Positions 9,123 to 21,300 of a stretch of 64,000 nucleotides of DNA are shown here, one piece after another. How positions within the stretch are numbered: position 1 is the first letter of the stretch; every line of letters begins with the position of its first letter. A program made the translations under genes and the position numbers. A model generated the notes under the pieces. It was not told the DNA's origin, did not search any database, and was given only the letters and a program-made list of their open reading frames with translations. Source of the stretch: Pomphorhynchus laevis (lineage: Eukaryota > Acanthocephala > Palaeacanthocephala > Echinorhynchida > Pomphorhynchidae); assembly GCA_012934845.2 (NCBI GenBank), contig WNNJ02003745.1, positions 1 to 64,000 on the forward strand. Reading direction: 5' to 3'.

Positions 9123-9680
9123 AAGGACAGAAACACTAAATGTAGGCGTGGGCTCACTGCTGATGAGCTCTCTACCCACGCTGATTGTAGTGTACAGTGA
9201 TGCTGATAGGATTCAAACAACTACACGAGGATAATATCAAAACTGACCAATGAAGAATAGCGACTCGTGTATGCAATATTCACAATTGTAAATACTTAAT
9301 AATTTACCAAATATTTTATATACGAATAAAATCGCATTTAATTAATCGAATTTAAATCAATTTTAATTTAATACTAAAAAGTACTAAATTTTATTCAAAA
9401 GCTCTATATTGAAAAGTTTATAAATCAACAAAATATTATTAAAAATAAATTTAAACTCTTAAACAGAACTTTTTTTTCATGATTATCACTTTTGAATATT
9501 TCACTCCATGTGAAATATCTACTTCATGTCAGTGCTATTTTTAATCAGTAAATAATGCGCTTGTTGTAATTTGAAAATAATTTCAAGATGAAATGATTTG
9601 TCCTGCTGAAGTATATCTTCTTATCTTGAATTTACTAGTAAGTTTTACAATTTTTACAATTATATCGGTTAAGATAAAAA
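9123..9680. other. No gene seen; 3' flank of KIN17
   Basis: Contains a hairpin built on GCGTGGG/CCCACGC near 9148-9181, then AT-rich sequence without ORFs. The KIN17 3' UTR must lie at its right end. Confidence 0.5.
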
Positions 9681-10847
9681 TCAGATTTTCTGTTGCTCGG
9701 CTGACTTGCTGACGTCCGAGTACTGTAGTCCCCTCAGAACATGTCCGTTTGTCAGTTTAACGTCCACACAATAACACGCTTCATCAATGCAAAGCAATTC
9801 TGCCTTTTTGCCACGATTATTACCAGATAAAATAACAACATGCCGTCCAATAGCAGGAATAACGGTACGAAGATAATCAGCACTTACACCACATACAATG
9901 CATCCATTCGTACATTTTAAATCAGCTTGATGAAACTCATCTACATTAACGACTGTTGCCTTTGATCCTTCCTTCAGATCTTTCAATTTACTTTGAATCA
10001 CCTTGACAATTATACCTTCAAGTATCCAAGATCGTTTTTTAAGCTTTTCTTCAAGGATAATTTCCTCCAAGGCACTCAGCTTATCGGACTTTCGCTTGTT
10101 GCTTGATTCATTGCCGAATTGATCTCGATGAGAGCTTTGTAACAATGATGGCATTTTTAATTCAAGCGGATTCAGCGCCTTCGTGTTTTCTTTCTTTCCA
10201 AGAGAAATAGGAAACTTAACCACTTCGCGCTGTTCAGGTAGCTGCTGGTTTTCGGCAATTTCTGTATCTTTGAAAGACTGCTTTTGCTTCTCCATTTCCT
10301 TGCATCGATTAATCTGCTTTTGTAGAAAAATAATGTCTTTATCATTATCTGAGCTTTGCATTTTTTGTTTCTTTCTCTGCTTTTCGTTATTTAAAATGGT
10401 TTGTGGATCTTTATCTATTGCTTGGACAAACCATCCTTTTTCTGTTTGATCCACTATACATATTCCTTCATGACCTAACCACTGAACATACCCGCTCAAT
10501 GTAGTCCATCGTGTTCCATTCATATGAACGTGGTTTCTGTCCTTAATGTATTCTTGATATACTGCATTAGCTTCGACTCTGCGACCACCATACACTCGAC
10601 GTAAAAAATCCATGTAAGATGCATGAAATTCTTGAGAGAATTCATGAATGAATTTACCGGGGTTCTCTGCCACTAACAATAATTGACGCTGATGGGACTC
10701 TGACATTGTATGACACTTGAACCCATTTTCATCTCTACATTGCTTTTGACACATTTGGCAGTACCATCTCAGCTTTTGCAATCCCTTCGCCTTAATTCTA
10801 TTTGAAATCGCCTTCGGTGTAAGAAAGCCACCCTTTTCTTTGCCCAT
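9681..10847 (-). CDS. KIN17: DNA/RNA-binding protein KIN17
   Basis: Nuclear zinc-finger protein linked to pre-mRNA splicing complexes, DNA replication and the DNA-damage response. 388 codons, one exon, close to the roughly 390 of the human protein. The N-terminus is almost invariant for the family (FLTPKAISNRIKAKGLQKLR). A C2H2-like finger has C30, C33, H46 and H52. The winged-helix domain runs to about residue 160 (HMNGTRWTTLSGYVQWLG, CIVDQTEKGWF). A charged Lys/Glu-rich middle with a conserved LSALEEII segment (family form SALDEIM) follows. The C-terminal tandem SH3/KOW domain includes VIPAIGRHVVILSGNNRGKK and ends at GLQYSDVSK. The start is the family's own MGK. Full length and apparently intact. 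Confidence 0.97.
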   Translation of the reverse strand: MGKEKGGFLTPKAISNRIKAKGLQKLRWYCQMCQKQCRDENGFKCHTMSESHQRQLLLVAENPGKFIHEFSQEFHASYMDFLRRVYGGRRVEANAVYQEYIKDRNHVHMNGTRWTTLSGYVQWLGHEGICIVDQTEKGWFVQAIDKDPQTILNNEKQRKKQKMQSSDNDKDIIFLQKQINRCKEMEKQKQSFKDTEIAENQQLPEQREVVKFPISLGKKENTKALNPLELKMPSLLQSSHRDQFGNESSNKRKSDKLSALEEIILEEKLKKRSWILEGIIVKVIQSKLKDLKEGSKATVVNVDEFHQADLKCTNGCIVCGVSADYLRTVIPAIGRHVVILSGNNRGKKAELLCIDEACYCVDVKLTNGHVLRGLQYSDVSKSAEQQKI

Positions 10848-11580
10848 TCTTTACACGTGTACGTTATATTTTATGCATTAAATGACCGTCAACACGTTGT
10901 AAACATCTGAAATATTTTCCAAATTTTTTCTAAACTGAAAATTTTTATATATTTACAATTGGTATTAAAAAATAGATTTATATAATGAATTCCTATGGAA
11001 TTAAGTATACTGTCAGGAAGCTGTAATTTTTGTTATTTCCTGTATAAAATTATTTTTTATATATTTATACATAATTATTAATTAATAATTTAAATTAATA
11101 AAATTAATAAAAAAATAAAAATTAATTATTATTCAAATATTATAATATTATTTATAATATTATAAATTAATTAATTTTTAAAATCATAAAAATATTAAAA
11201 GCTAATAAAAACGTAAAGGGATAATCACAAGGTTTAAGGTCAATAATTATACAAAAATAGCATTACAATAATTATACTTATTTAATTTTTTCATTTTAGA
11301 AAATTTCCTTAATCTGACAGCATCTTAATTCCCTGAGGAGACAATAATTTAAATTTGTCGAATTGAAGCCAATCTCATTTTGTCGAATTAGAGATCAATT
11401 CCTCCTTATGACTTATAATCCTTATTTTGATACATCGTCTGCTATTTATTCGTCAATTCATAAAAGTTGACTTTTTATTTTAAATTTTAATTTTTTATTT
11501 TTACTTGATATGAATATAAATTGTATAAAATGTTATGTAATTATTTATTATTTATCTTTATTTTTAATTATATAAAGTAT
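10848..11580. other. AT-rich intergenic, element remains
   Basis: Promoter side of KIN17. From about 11390 it contains fragments of the AT-rich element family (CATCGTCTGCTATTTATT, then the AAAATACGTAGACTCAG end motif at 11581). No gene. Confidence 0.5.
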
Positions 11581-12729
11581 AAAATACGTAGACTCAGTTT
11601 TCTGAGATTCTATTTTATTGACTCTGTATAATAATGCATTTAATTGTAAAAAAATATTTTTTATAGTATTTTGTTGATTTATATTTTTATTATTTTCTGT
11701 AAGCGTAGTAAAAAATTGTAAAAAACAAAAATTTCTTTCTTAAAAATGATTTCTGAAGAAAGAAATTATTGAAACGATTTTAGTAAGAACTGTAATTAGA
11801 AATTACTAAATTATATGTGAAATTTTAAATAATTGAAAAATATCCGCATTCGATTTAATACAAGTATATTGCATTATACATATCAGTATATGACTGATAT
11901 ATTGACTTTTATTTTAAATTTGAATTTTAAATTTTTTACTTGATACAAATATACATTGTACAAAATGTTATGTAATTATTTATTATTTATCTTTATTTTT
12001 AATTATATAAAGTATAAAATACGTAGACTCGGTAATCTGATTTGTTCTACTGACAAGTTATTATTGACCTGTGGACTTTGATTTCCAGGTAATATACTGA
12101 AACTATGTATTCTTGATACGAATATTTTTCTGCTAATTTTCAAGCAAGTTTAATGGATTTTTTTCTTATAATTTTACAATATAAAAAAACAAAATATTAT
12201 TTAAAATTTATTTAAACTATTAAGCGAAAAAAATTATAGATGGATAATAAACAATATGCCTTGTATTAAAATAAAGTAGACTAAATAATCATAATATGTA
12301 ATAATATTGATTTTCTTCAACATCATTTAAATAATTTAAAATACTAATAAGTCTAAGTATAAAATACGTAGACTAGGTTATCTTATCATATTCTAATATT
12401 AGGCATGCAGCTAATTAGGAATTTTGGAGCAGGATCAATAAACACTATTTCATTTTAAATATTTGAAAATGATCCATTATTAATAAAGAATTATTAGAGC
12501 TGGATCAAAGAAAGAAGGAACATTATTTATTAATATTTTGCTAACCTCTGCTTGCATCTTCAAATAATTCTGAAGATGTTTTCAGAGGTTAGCGAAAGAA
12601 AATTGAACTATACATATCAGTTTGCATAAATCTTTAAAAATGAAATATAGTCGTATAAAATATGACTTCAAATTTTTTTGCTTGATAGTTTAAATTTATT
12701 AAATAATATTTGTTGATTTATTTATTTTA

Positions 12730-13029
12730 CTAGTTTCTGCTTGATGTTTTTTTATAGTAACCTAGTTTAAAATATGCATCTATTAAATTATTTAAATGAT
12801 TTAAAAGAAAGTCAATATCGTTACATATTGTTGCAATTCTTAAAATTGCATCATTTAATGTATTATATTTTATATTATATGATATGCATGAATGCTCATG
12901 CAAAAATATGTTTCTTGTAAATTTAAATATGTCATCTTTACGATATAAATTAATAGTAGTTTTAGTTAATGTTAATTTAATGTTCATATCTAGATATACA
13001 CCTTCTTTAGAATAAGAATAAGAGGTCAT
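12730..13029 (-). CDS. 99-aa ORF in left arm of the palindrome
   Basis: Begins MTSYSYSKEGVYLDMNIKL and ends YYKKTSSRN. It looks alpha-helical in its second half (AILRIATICNDIDFLLNHL, NLIDAYFKLGYYKK), with no known domain. The upstream side is the GC-richer structured core at 13022-13130. The intact twin lies in the other arm, and at least two decayed copies lie between. Conservation of the frame may be selection or simply recent duplication. Function unknown. Confidence 0.4.
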   Translation of the reverse strand: MTSYSYSKEGVYLDMNIKLTLTKTTINLYRKDDIFKFTRNIFLHEHSCISYNIKYNTLNDAILRIATICNDIDFLLNHLNNLIDAYFKLGYYKKTSSRN

Positions 13030-13130
13030 CAGGAGGAACTGCTATGCTATCAGGTTTCGGCCCCTAACTCCTCTACCCAACATATCAGCGAGCCAACTAC
13101 GTGTAAAGGACGTATTTCCTCTGATGAAAT
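13022..13130 (+). repeat. Structured core of AT-rich element family (copy)
   Basis: Core of the type GTCATCAGGAGGAACTGCTA, then ATCAGGTTTCGGCCCCTAAC. Other copies are near 14175-14275 (inverted), 16356, 16651, 16964, 17395 and 62303, with partial copies near 13590 and 17755. It is much richer in GC than its surroundings. In this copy the CTGCTATG/CATAGCAG stem is mismatched. Confidence 0.7.
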
Positions 13131-14268
13131 TTGATTATATAGCATCTTATTCTAATAAAAAGTATATTATTTATTATCCATACATAAAAATTTGCCACTT
13201 AAGAGTTTAAATTTATTCTTTATATTATTGTGTTGATTTATATATTTTACTATTTTCTGCTTGATGTTATTTTTATAGTAACCTAGTTTAAAATATGTAT
13301 CTATTAAATTATTAAATGATTTTGAAGAAAGCCAATATCATTACATATTGTTGCAATTCTTAAAATTTCATTATTTAATGTATTATATTTATATTATATG
13401 GTATGCATGAATGCTCATGCAAAATATGTTTCTTGTAAATTTAAATATGTCATCTTTACGATATAAATTAATATTAGTTTTAGTTAATGTTAATTTAATG
13501 TTTTTTCTAGATATACACCTTCTTTATCATCAATATTGGTTTTGTTAAGAATAAGGCTTTCAGTTCCTCCTGATGATTCTAAGAATTAGAGGTCATCAGG
13601 AGAAACTACTATGTTATCAGGTTATATGTTTTTTGTAAATTTAAATTTAAATGGCAAATTTTTATGGATGGATAATAAATAATATACTTTGTATTAGAAT
13701 AAGATACTAGATATTTTATCAGAGGAAATACATCATTAGCATGTATTTGACCCCGCTGCTGTGTTATTTATGTCTAGATATGTCTAGATAAGAACATTAA
13801 ATTAACATTAACTAAAACTAATATTAATTTATATCGTAAAGATGACAGATTTAAATTTACAAGAAACATATTTTCGCATGAGCATTCATGTATACCATAT
13901 AATATAAAGTATAATACATTAAATAATGAAATTTTAAGAATTGCAACAATATGTAATGATATTGGCTTTCTTCAAAATCATTTAAATAATTTAATAGATA
14001 CATATTTTAAACTAGGTTACTATAAAAATAACATCAAGCAGAAAATAGTAAAATATATAAATCAACACAATAATATAAAGAATAAATTTAAACTCTTAAG
14101 TGGCAAATTTTTATGTATGGATAATAAATAATATACTTTTTATTAGAATAAGATGCTATATAATCAAATTTCATCAGAGGAAATACGTCCTTTACACGTA
14201 GTTGGCTCGCTGATATGTTGGGTAGAGGAGTTAGGGGCCGAAACCTGATAGCATAGCAGTTCCTCCTG

Positions 14269-14568
14269 ATGACCTCTTATTCTTATTCTAAAGAAGGTGT
14301 ATATCTAGATATGAACATTAAATTAACATTAACTAAAACTACTATTAATTTATATCGTAAAGATGACATATTTAAATTTACAAGAAACATATTTTTGTAT
14401 GAGCATTCATGCATATCATATAATATAAAATATAATACATTAAATGATGCAATTTTAAGAATTGCAACAATATGTAACGATATTGACTTTCTTTTAAATC
14501 ATTTAAATAATTTAATAGATGCATATTTTAAACTAGGTTACTATAAAAAAACATCAAGCAGAAACTAG
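14269..14568 (+). CDS. 99-aa ORF in right arm of the palindrome
   Basis: Identical to the 12730-13029 ORF except for one residue (Tyr for His in the FL(H/Y)EHSC segment). Its start overlaps the end of an inverted structured core, exactly as in the other arm. Confidence 0.4.
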   Translation: MTSYSYSKEGVYLDMNIKLTLTKTTINLYRKDDIFKFTRNIFLYEHSCISYNIKYNTLNDAILRIATICNDIDFLLNHLNNLIDAYFKLGYYKKTSSRN

Positions 14569-15695
14569 TAAAATAAATAAATCAACAAATATTATTTAAT
14601 AAATTTAAACTATCAAGCAAAAAAATTTGAAGTCATATTTTATACGACTATATTTCATTTTTAAAGATTTATGCAAACTGATATGTATAGTTCAATTTTC
14701 TTTCGCTAACCTCTGAAAACATCTTCAGAATTATTTGAAGATGCAAGCAGAGGTTAGCAAAATATTAATAAATAATGTTCCTTCTTTCTTTGATCCAGCT
14801 CTAATAATTCTTTATTAATAATGGATCATTTTCAAATATTTAAAATGAAATAGTGTTTATTGATCCTGCTCCAAAATTCCTAATTAGCTGCATGCCTAAT
14901 ATTAGAATATGATAAGATAACCTAGTCTACGTATTTTATACTTAGACTTATTAGTATTTTAAATTATTTAAATGATGTTGAAGAAAATCAATATTATTAC
15001 ATATTATGATTATTTAGTCTACTTTATTTTAATACAAGGCATATTGTTTATTATCCATCTATAATTTTTTTCGCTTAATAGTTTAAATAAATGTTAAATA
15101 ATATTTTGTTTTTTTTTATATTGTAAAATTATAAGAAAAAAATCCATTAAACTTGCTTGAAAATTAGCAGAAAAATATTCGTATCAAGAATACATAGTTT
15201 CAGTATATTACCTGGAAATCAAAGTCCACAGGTCAATAATAACTTGTCAGTAGAACAAATCAGATTACCGAGTCTACGTATTTTATACTTTATATAATTA
15301 AAAATAAAGATAAATAATAAATAATTACATAACATTTTGTACAATGTATATTTGTATCAAGTAAAAAATTTAAAATTCAAATTTAAAATAAAAGTCAATA
15401 TATCAGTCATATACTGATATGTATAATGCAATATACTTGTATTAAATCGAATGCGGATATTTTTCAATTATTTAAAATTTCACATATAATTTAGTAATTT
15501 CTAATTACAGTTCTTACTAAAATCGTTTCAATAATTTCTTTCTTCAGAAATCATTTTTAAGAAAGAAATTTTTGTTTTTTACAATTTTTTACTACGCTTA
15601 CAGAAAATAATAAAAATATAAATCAACAAACGATTATAAAAAATATTTTTTTACAATTAAATGCATTATTATAAAGAGTCAATAAAATAGAATCA

Positions 15696-16355
15696 AGTTA
15701 AAATAAAAAATTTAAATTTAAAATAAAAGTCAACTTTTATGAATTGACTAATAAATAATACACGATCAGATCAGATAACTGAGTATACGTATTTTATACG
15801 TATATAAATAATCTTTATCTTTATATAATTATACAATTATTATTTATAACAAATTAAAATAAAAAATTGTAATTTAAAATAAAAGTCAATTTTTATGAAT
15901 TGACTTTTATTGACTTTTTTTATTGACTTTTATGAGTTAATTATGAGTCAATTTTCAGGCAGATAAAAATTCTAATGAAGCAAATCAATTCAGCTAACTG
16001 AGTCTACGTATTTAATAAATAAAAATAATATATAAGTTAAAATAAATATCAACTTGAAATTTAAAATTGAAATTTAAAATAAAAGTCAATTTTTATGAAA
16101 GGACTAATAAATAACAGACAATCAGAATAAGGGTTAGAGGTCGTCATTAAGTACTAGTTAATTGATATTAATTGAACTGTGATGTAATAAACGCAAAATC
16201 AAAATTTTATAAATAATAAATAATCAAATAATTATAAAATATTTTTTATAATTTATAATAAATTAAATTAAAAAATTGAAATTTAAAATAAAAGTCAATT
16301 TTTATAAATTGACTAATAAATAACAGACAATATATCAAAATAATTATCAGTAGTC
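15696..16355. other. AT-rich repeat modules
   Basis: Repeated AAATTTAAAATAAAAGTCAA blocks and end motifs (CTAACTGAGTCTACGTATTT at 15993, a variant at 15777). Broken copies of the same AT-rich element family; no gene. Confidence 0.6.
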
Positions 16356-16460
16356 ATCAGGAGGAACTGCTATGTTATGAGGTTTTAGACCCTATTCCTC
16401 GACCCAGTATAGCAGCGGTGCCAAATACATGATAATGACGTGTTTCCTTTGATGAAATTT
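16356..16460 (+). repeat. Structured core (copy)
   Basis: CTGCTATG and ATAGCAG can pair. The GGCCCC/GGGGCC pair of the 62303 copy is absent (here GACCC and GGTGCC), which argues against a conserved pseudoknot. Confidence 0.7.
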
Positions 16461-16573
16461 GATGATTAAGTAACTTATTCTAATACAATATTATATATTA
16501 TCCATTTATTAAAATTGTTCGCTAATGATTCAAAATAGATTTTCAATAACATTTTGTTGATTTATATATTAGA

Positions 16574-17075
16574 GTATATTTATATATTAGAGTATATCAT
16601 ATATTATATCATATTAGATTAGATTATATAATGTTATATTGAACATTATATTCCTCGACCCAGTATAGCAGCGGTGCCAAATACATGATAATGACGTGTT
16701 TCCTTTGATGAAATTTGATTATTTAGTGCACCTTATTATTACAAAGCATATTGTTTATTCATTAAATTTTTCGCTTAAGAGTTAAAAAAGTTAATAATAA
16801 GATTGTATTATAAGATTATATTATAAAGAGTTAATATTTAAGGATTGTCATATTATATCATATTAGATTAGATTATATCATATATTATATCATATTAGAT
16901 TAGAGTATATCATATATTATATCATATTAGATTAGATTATATAATGTTATATTGAACATTATATTCCTCGACCCAGTATAGCAGCGGTGCCAAATACATG
17001 ATAATTACGTGTTTTTTTCAAACGAAATATGATTATTTAGTGCACCTTATTATTACAAAGCATATTGTTTATTAT
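16574..17075 (+). repeat. Tandem duplication (~313 bp) with partial core
   Basis: A block built on TATCATATTAGATTAGATTA and followed by TTCCTCGACCCAGTATAGC is found at 16651 and again at 16964, 313 bp apart. The 3' half of the core at 16395 is a third copy. Confidence 0.8.
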
Positions 17076-17394
17076 CTTCTATTCATTAATTTTTTATCCA
17101 TTAAACAATATTTTTTCATTAAATAATAAAATTTCGACATTCTATGTCAAAAGGCAGTCTTTCCTGACATCTTTATAAATCAAATCAGCTAACTGAGTCT
17201 ACGTATTTAATATAATTATAAAATAAACAAAACATAATAATGCTAAATCAAAATTTAATAATTAAATAATAAAATTAATAATTGTTTTTAGATTTTCTAT
17301 AATTTTAAATCAAGTTAAAAAAAAAATTGAAATTTAAAAAAACGTCATTTTTATGAATTGACTAATAAATAACAGACATTGTACCAGAATAAAG

Positions 17395-17500
17395 ATTTGG
17401 GGTCATCAGGAGGAACTGCTATGCTATCAGGTTTCGGCCCCTATTTTTCGACCCAACATAGCAGCTGGGTCAAACACGTGTTAATGACGTATCGTATGAG
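17395..17500 (+). repeat. Structured core (copy)
   Basis: Same core, 190 bp after an end motif (CTAACTGAGTCTACGTATTT, 17189). A GACCCA/TGGGTC hairpin encloses the AACATAGCAGC segment here. Confidence 0.7.
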
Positions 17501-18253
17501 GTATCTAATGACGAATTTAATGACGTATCTAATGAGGTATCTAAAACGCGTGCTAATAAGAAATGGAATCACAAAAAGACTATAAATCAACAAAATATTA
17601 TCAAAAATATATTTTTTTTACAATTTAATGCATTAAATGTCAATAAAATATAATCTACTTAAAATAAAAAATTGAAATTTAAAATAAAAATCAACTTTTA
17701 TGAATTGAACTTAATAATAAATAACAGACGATGTATAAGAATAAGGATTAGAGTTCATCAGAAGGAGCTATAAGTTATCAGGTTAATATGATATTCTATT
17801 AACATTTTCATAACATTATTTTATAACATTTTCATCCTAAAATAATTCATCCTAAATAATCTCCTTACATGAGATTTATGCAAAGAGAAGATGTGTTCAG
17901 TCAAATTAGAGTCTGACTAATAGGATTGCCAAATGAATTTATAGAAAATGAAATATCGCCAAGGGCATAATGGCCAAATGTCAATTAGTAGTTTAGATCA
18001 AAATATGAAATACAAATACCAATTAGCGCTCATTAATTTGTTTATTTCTCAATGACAAAATACAGAGTTAAATTAAGATATTTACTTAAGGTTTAACATC
18101 ACAGATAGTTGAGATTGTGCGCAAAACAAAATATTCAGAAATAGATAAAGTAAGCATTCAAATTAAAAGCATTCAATTAGCGTTAATTTCAGGCAAACAC
18201 TGAATAAGAAGCAGATATGGTATTTCTCGTGTAAAGTTACGTTTAAGTCGTCT

Positions 18254-18349
18254 TTATTTTCGCAGGGTAAATACCAGGATTAAGATTATTATCAGTAAAA
18301 CTACAGCACAACAAGTTCCTAGTATGATCTTCTTCTTTCTTGCAGATCG
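18254..18349 (-). CDS. STX7/12: Syntaxin exon 8 (tail anchor)
   Basis: RSARKKKIILGTCCAVVLLI then IILILVFTLRK and stop: a basic juxtamembrane patch and one transmembrane helix. No residues are missing between exons 7 and 8 when compared with STX7. Confidence 0.95.
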   Translation of the reverse strand, partial: RSARKKKIILGTCCAVVLLIIILILVFTLRK

Positions 18350-21300
18350 CTATAAAAACAACAAAACAATCAGATAATTAGATCAATACTAAATTACTAA
18401 ATATTAATTAGTAATTAATATAGTATATATTAATATATATAATTATTTATTTATTTATCAAGCACAGGTCGAATGCAAAATATCAAAACATCAGTCAAAT
18501 ACAAAGTCAAAATACAAAATTGCCAAAAAATGTGGTAATAGGAACTGTTTTTAAGCAGCTGCTAGTTTGAACATGTAAAAGCTATTGGCACAGATGTAGA
18601 CAAAATTTTCAAATGAAAGAGGATCCTCACGTATGATACAAAATCCTATTTGAACAAAGAAATCAGTCAAAAGAAAATCTTGGTTTCCATAAGCTAGATG
18701 TTTGTCTTAAAAAGCCATCTTTCGTGTCTTGAAAAGTCATTTCGAGACTACCACTGTTTCTGGATTTCAACAGTTTGGTTTAACTAGGTTAATCTATAAA
18801 CAATTTTAGCTTGTCCAATGCTACATTCATATCATTTATTTTCGAAGAATAAATAACGAGATCAGCCGCATAAAGAGACAAGAAGAGTTAGACTGGACAA
18901 CACATGCCGGGAGGTCAAAAACAAATAAACTAAATAATGTAATTTCATCTTGCTAGGTGCTTTCTTCCCTGCACGTTGAAACAAGACGATATCCAAAATA
19001 CTCTAGCTATAAGAGAGGGGCTTTCTCTATTCTAGTAGCGAAATTTAGACTAAAGTTGAGTACTACAATAAATTACACCGACCAACGACATTTCTGCTGT
19101 AAATGGTTTTTCAACTGATTCGTACGTATTTTATTCCGCTAAATTCGAATCCGGCATTGGTTTTATAGCTTAGCTTAAGTTTTTTACGATAATTTTGATT
19201 TTACATGTTTCACTACATTTCGATTATATAAAAACGTAATTGCCAGTTATAACGTAACATTTCCGATTAACTGTGACATGTGTTCGGACACATGTCGCAA
19301 TCTGAACACTTTGGACATATTTTTACTTTTTGCTTATGATATGATCACAGAAGTATTATGTTTATGATATGATCAAGCAATTTTAGTTAATGAAATAATT
19401 AAAGTAGTATTTAGTTGGTGAGAAGATCAACGCAGTATTCAGTTGATGATATAATATGATCAGATATTTAGTTGTTGATATGATCAAATATTTAGTTGAT
19501 ATAAGAGATATTTAGTTCTTATATAAGGAGTATCTTTGACTAGACGTTTTTACTAATTAATAACATTTGAAAAATGAATCGAAAATTCAAAAATGACCCC
19601 CATAGGTTATGTTATATATGTGGTCAAGCGACGTTTCATGGACAGCAATCAAAGATTATTTCATTTGTAAAAGCAACGACGACGCATCTTTTTGGATAAA
19701 ATTTGGGGATCAAGATAAAACATTTGTCCCTCATTTATTTTGCAACTCATGCGTAGAAAATCTTCGAAAGTGGATTAAGGAAAAATCAACTCACTACCTT
19801 TCGGAATCCCCATGCATTGGTAAGAAGGCATATATCACGTGACAGATTGCTATTTTTGCCTCATTGACTTAAAAGGAGTAAACGAGAAAAAAAGCAACGC
19901 TTTGTCTACCTCGATATTTCACCGGTCAGAAGATCAGTACCACACAGTAATGAAATACCAATACCATCATCACCAGTGATCTTGAAATTTTTTGAAAAAG
20001 TGGAATATGAACATATCGAATTGACACCACTACCTCATTTATCCCTTCGGCTTCCTAATTTAACCAGTCTGTGCCTTTATATTTCTATTTTTGCTCAAAG
20101 TTTCCATCAGTTAGTGAAGCCAAATTGTCTGTAGGTATTTTCGATGATCGTCAAATCTAAGAGTTAGAATGCATATAAAAGTCCACTTTTTAAAATCACA
20201 TCTTGACTGTTTTCCTAACAATTGTGGATATTATAGTGAATGACAAGGAGAAATATTTCACCAAGATATAAAGTGCAGTGAGGACAGATTCCTGGAAAGA
20301 TAGGTCATTAATATGCTTGCAGATTATTATTGGTGTTTAAAAAGAGACTCACCGGAAGAAACATAAAGAGTAAATCTCTAAAATCGTCATTCTTTCAAAA
20401 TAATACCATTTAATATTATCTTTTTTATATTTGCTGTTGGCCATCGTAGAAGTAACATCATTTGTATTTTTTAAGTAATAAACATTAATTATAATAAATA
20501 TACCGGAGTTATATCATATCTGGTATTTAAAACGCGTGCTAATAAAAAAGGAATCACAAGAAGACTATAACTATCGGAGTTATATTAGAGTTGCATTCAT
20601 TTTTCCTCTGATTGTGGCACGACATTATCCTCACAGGTATTGTTTCTATTCTTAATACAGCAGGACGCTATATAGCGTCCTGCTGTATCAAGAATAGGAA
20701 CAATACCTGTGAGGATAATGTCGTGCCACAATCAGAAGAATTTCAGATCACAGATCAAGTTGTATTCATTTTTCCTTATATAATTGTTTTGAAAGTGTTT
20801 ATTTTTGAAATTGCTCCATAAAAAATAGGTAATTGAGAGAAATCAAGGTCATATGTGAATTCAGAGTACGTAAATGCACAAGAAATAGTTGAGAAAACCA
20901 CGATAGCGGAGATTTTTTCAAACGCGTGCCAGTGTTATGAATTTATAATTTGATAAAATTTTAGGAAAATTTAAAATTTACTCGACTACAATAGAGTAAT
21001 TAAATTATTTATTTAAATTAAGCTAATTATTTAATTTTATTTTTTTAATTATTTATTTTTTTTATGGAAAACGCACGCGTAATGCAATAGTAATACAATC
21101 CAAGCACATTTGATTATATATAAATAATTACTTAAATAATTTCATGTATGTGATGATGTATTTTGATGCATCATTCACATCTTTAGTTATTAATAAAAAT
21201 TAATATTACTAGGACCGCTAGTATATTCAACATTATTAAATGTTCATCTTAATTGTTTATATCTCATTACTAAAATGATTTCATTACATATTCATTAATA

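Larger units (their letters stand above)
11610..15695. repeat. Large inverted repeat, ~2-kb arms
   Basis: Positions pair so that left plus right coordinate is about 27,300: CTGTAAGCGTAG near 11698 faces CTACGCTTACAG near 15593, and 12730-13029 faces 14269-14568. Arms run roughly 11610-13520 and 13770-15695 around a spacer of about 250 bp that itself holds partly inverted pieces. Arm identity is very high: the 99-codon ORFs differ by one residue. Inner, more diverged copies of the same ORF region lie at about 13210-13520 and 13780-14060. Ends of the TACGTAGACT type recur in both arms. Confidence 0.85.

Noticed and set aside
9148-9185. CTGATGAGCTC in a hairpin near 9160 as a ribozyme
   Set aside because: No GAAA partner; a simple GCGTGGG/CCCACGC hairpin explains it.
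14220-14275. CCGAAAC and CTGATGA near each other in the core, resembling a hammerhead, and TAGCATAGCAG resembling a tRNA A box
   Set aside because: GAAA lies upstream of CTGATGA, the wrong order, and no B box at a suitable distance is seen; neither a hammerhead nor a tRNA-derived SINE is supported.
20612-20821. 69-codon ORF across the palindrome
   Set aside because: Most of it is the palindrome itself; no coding character.
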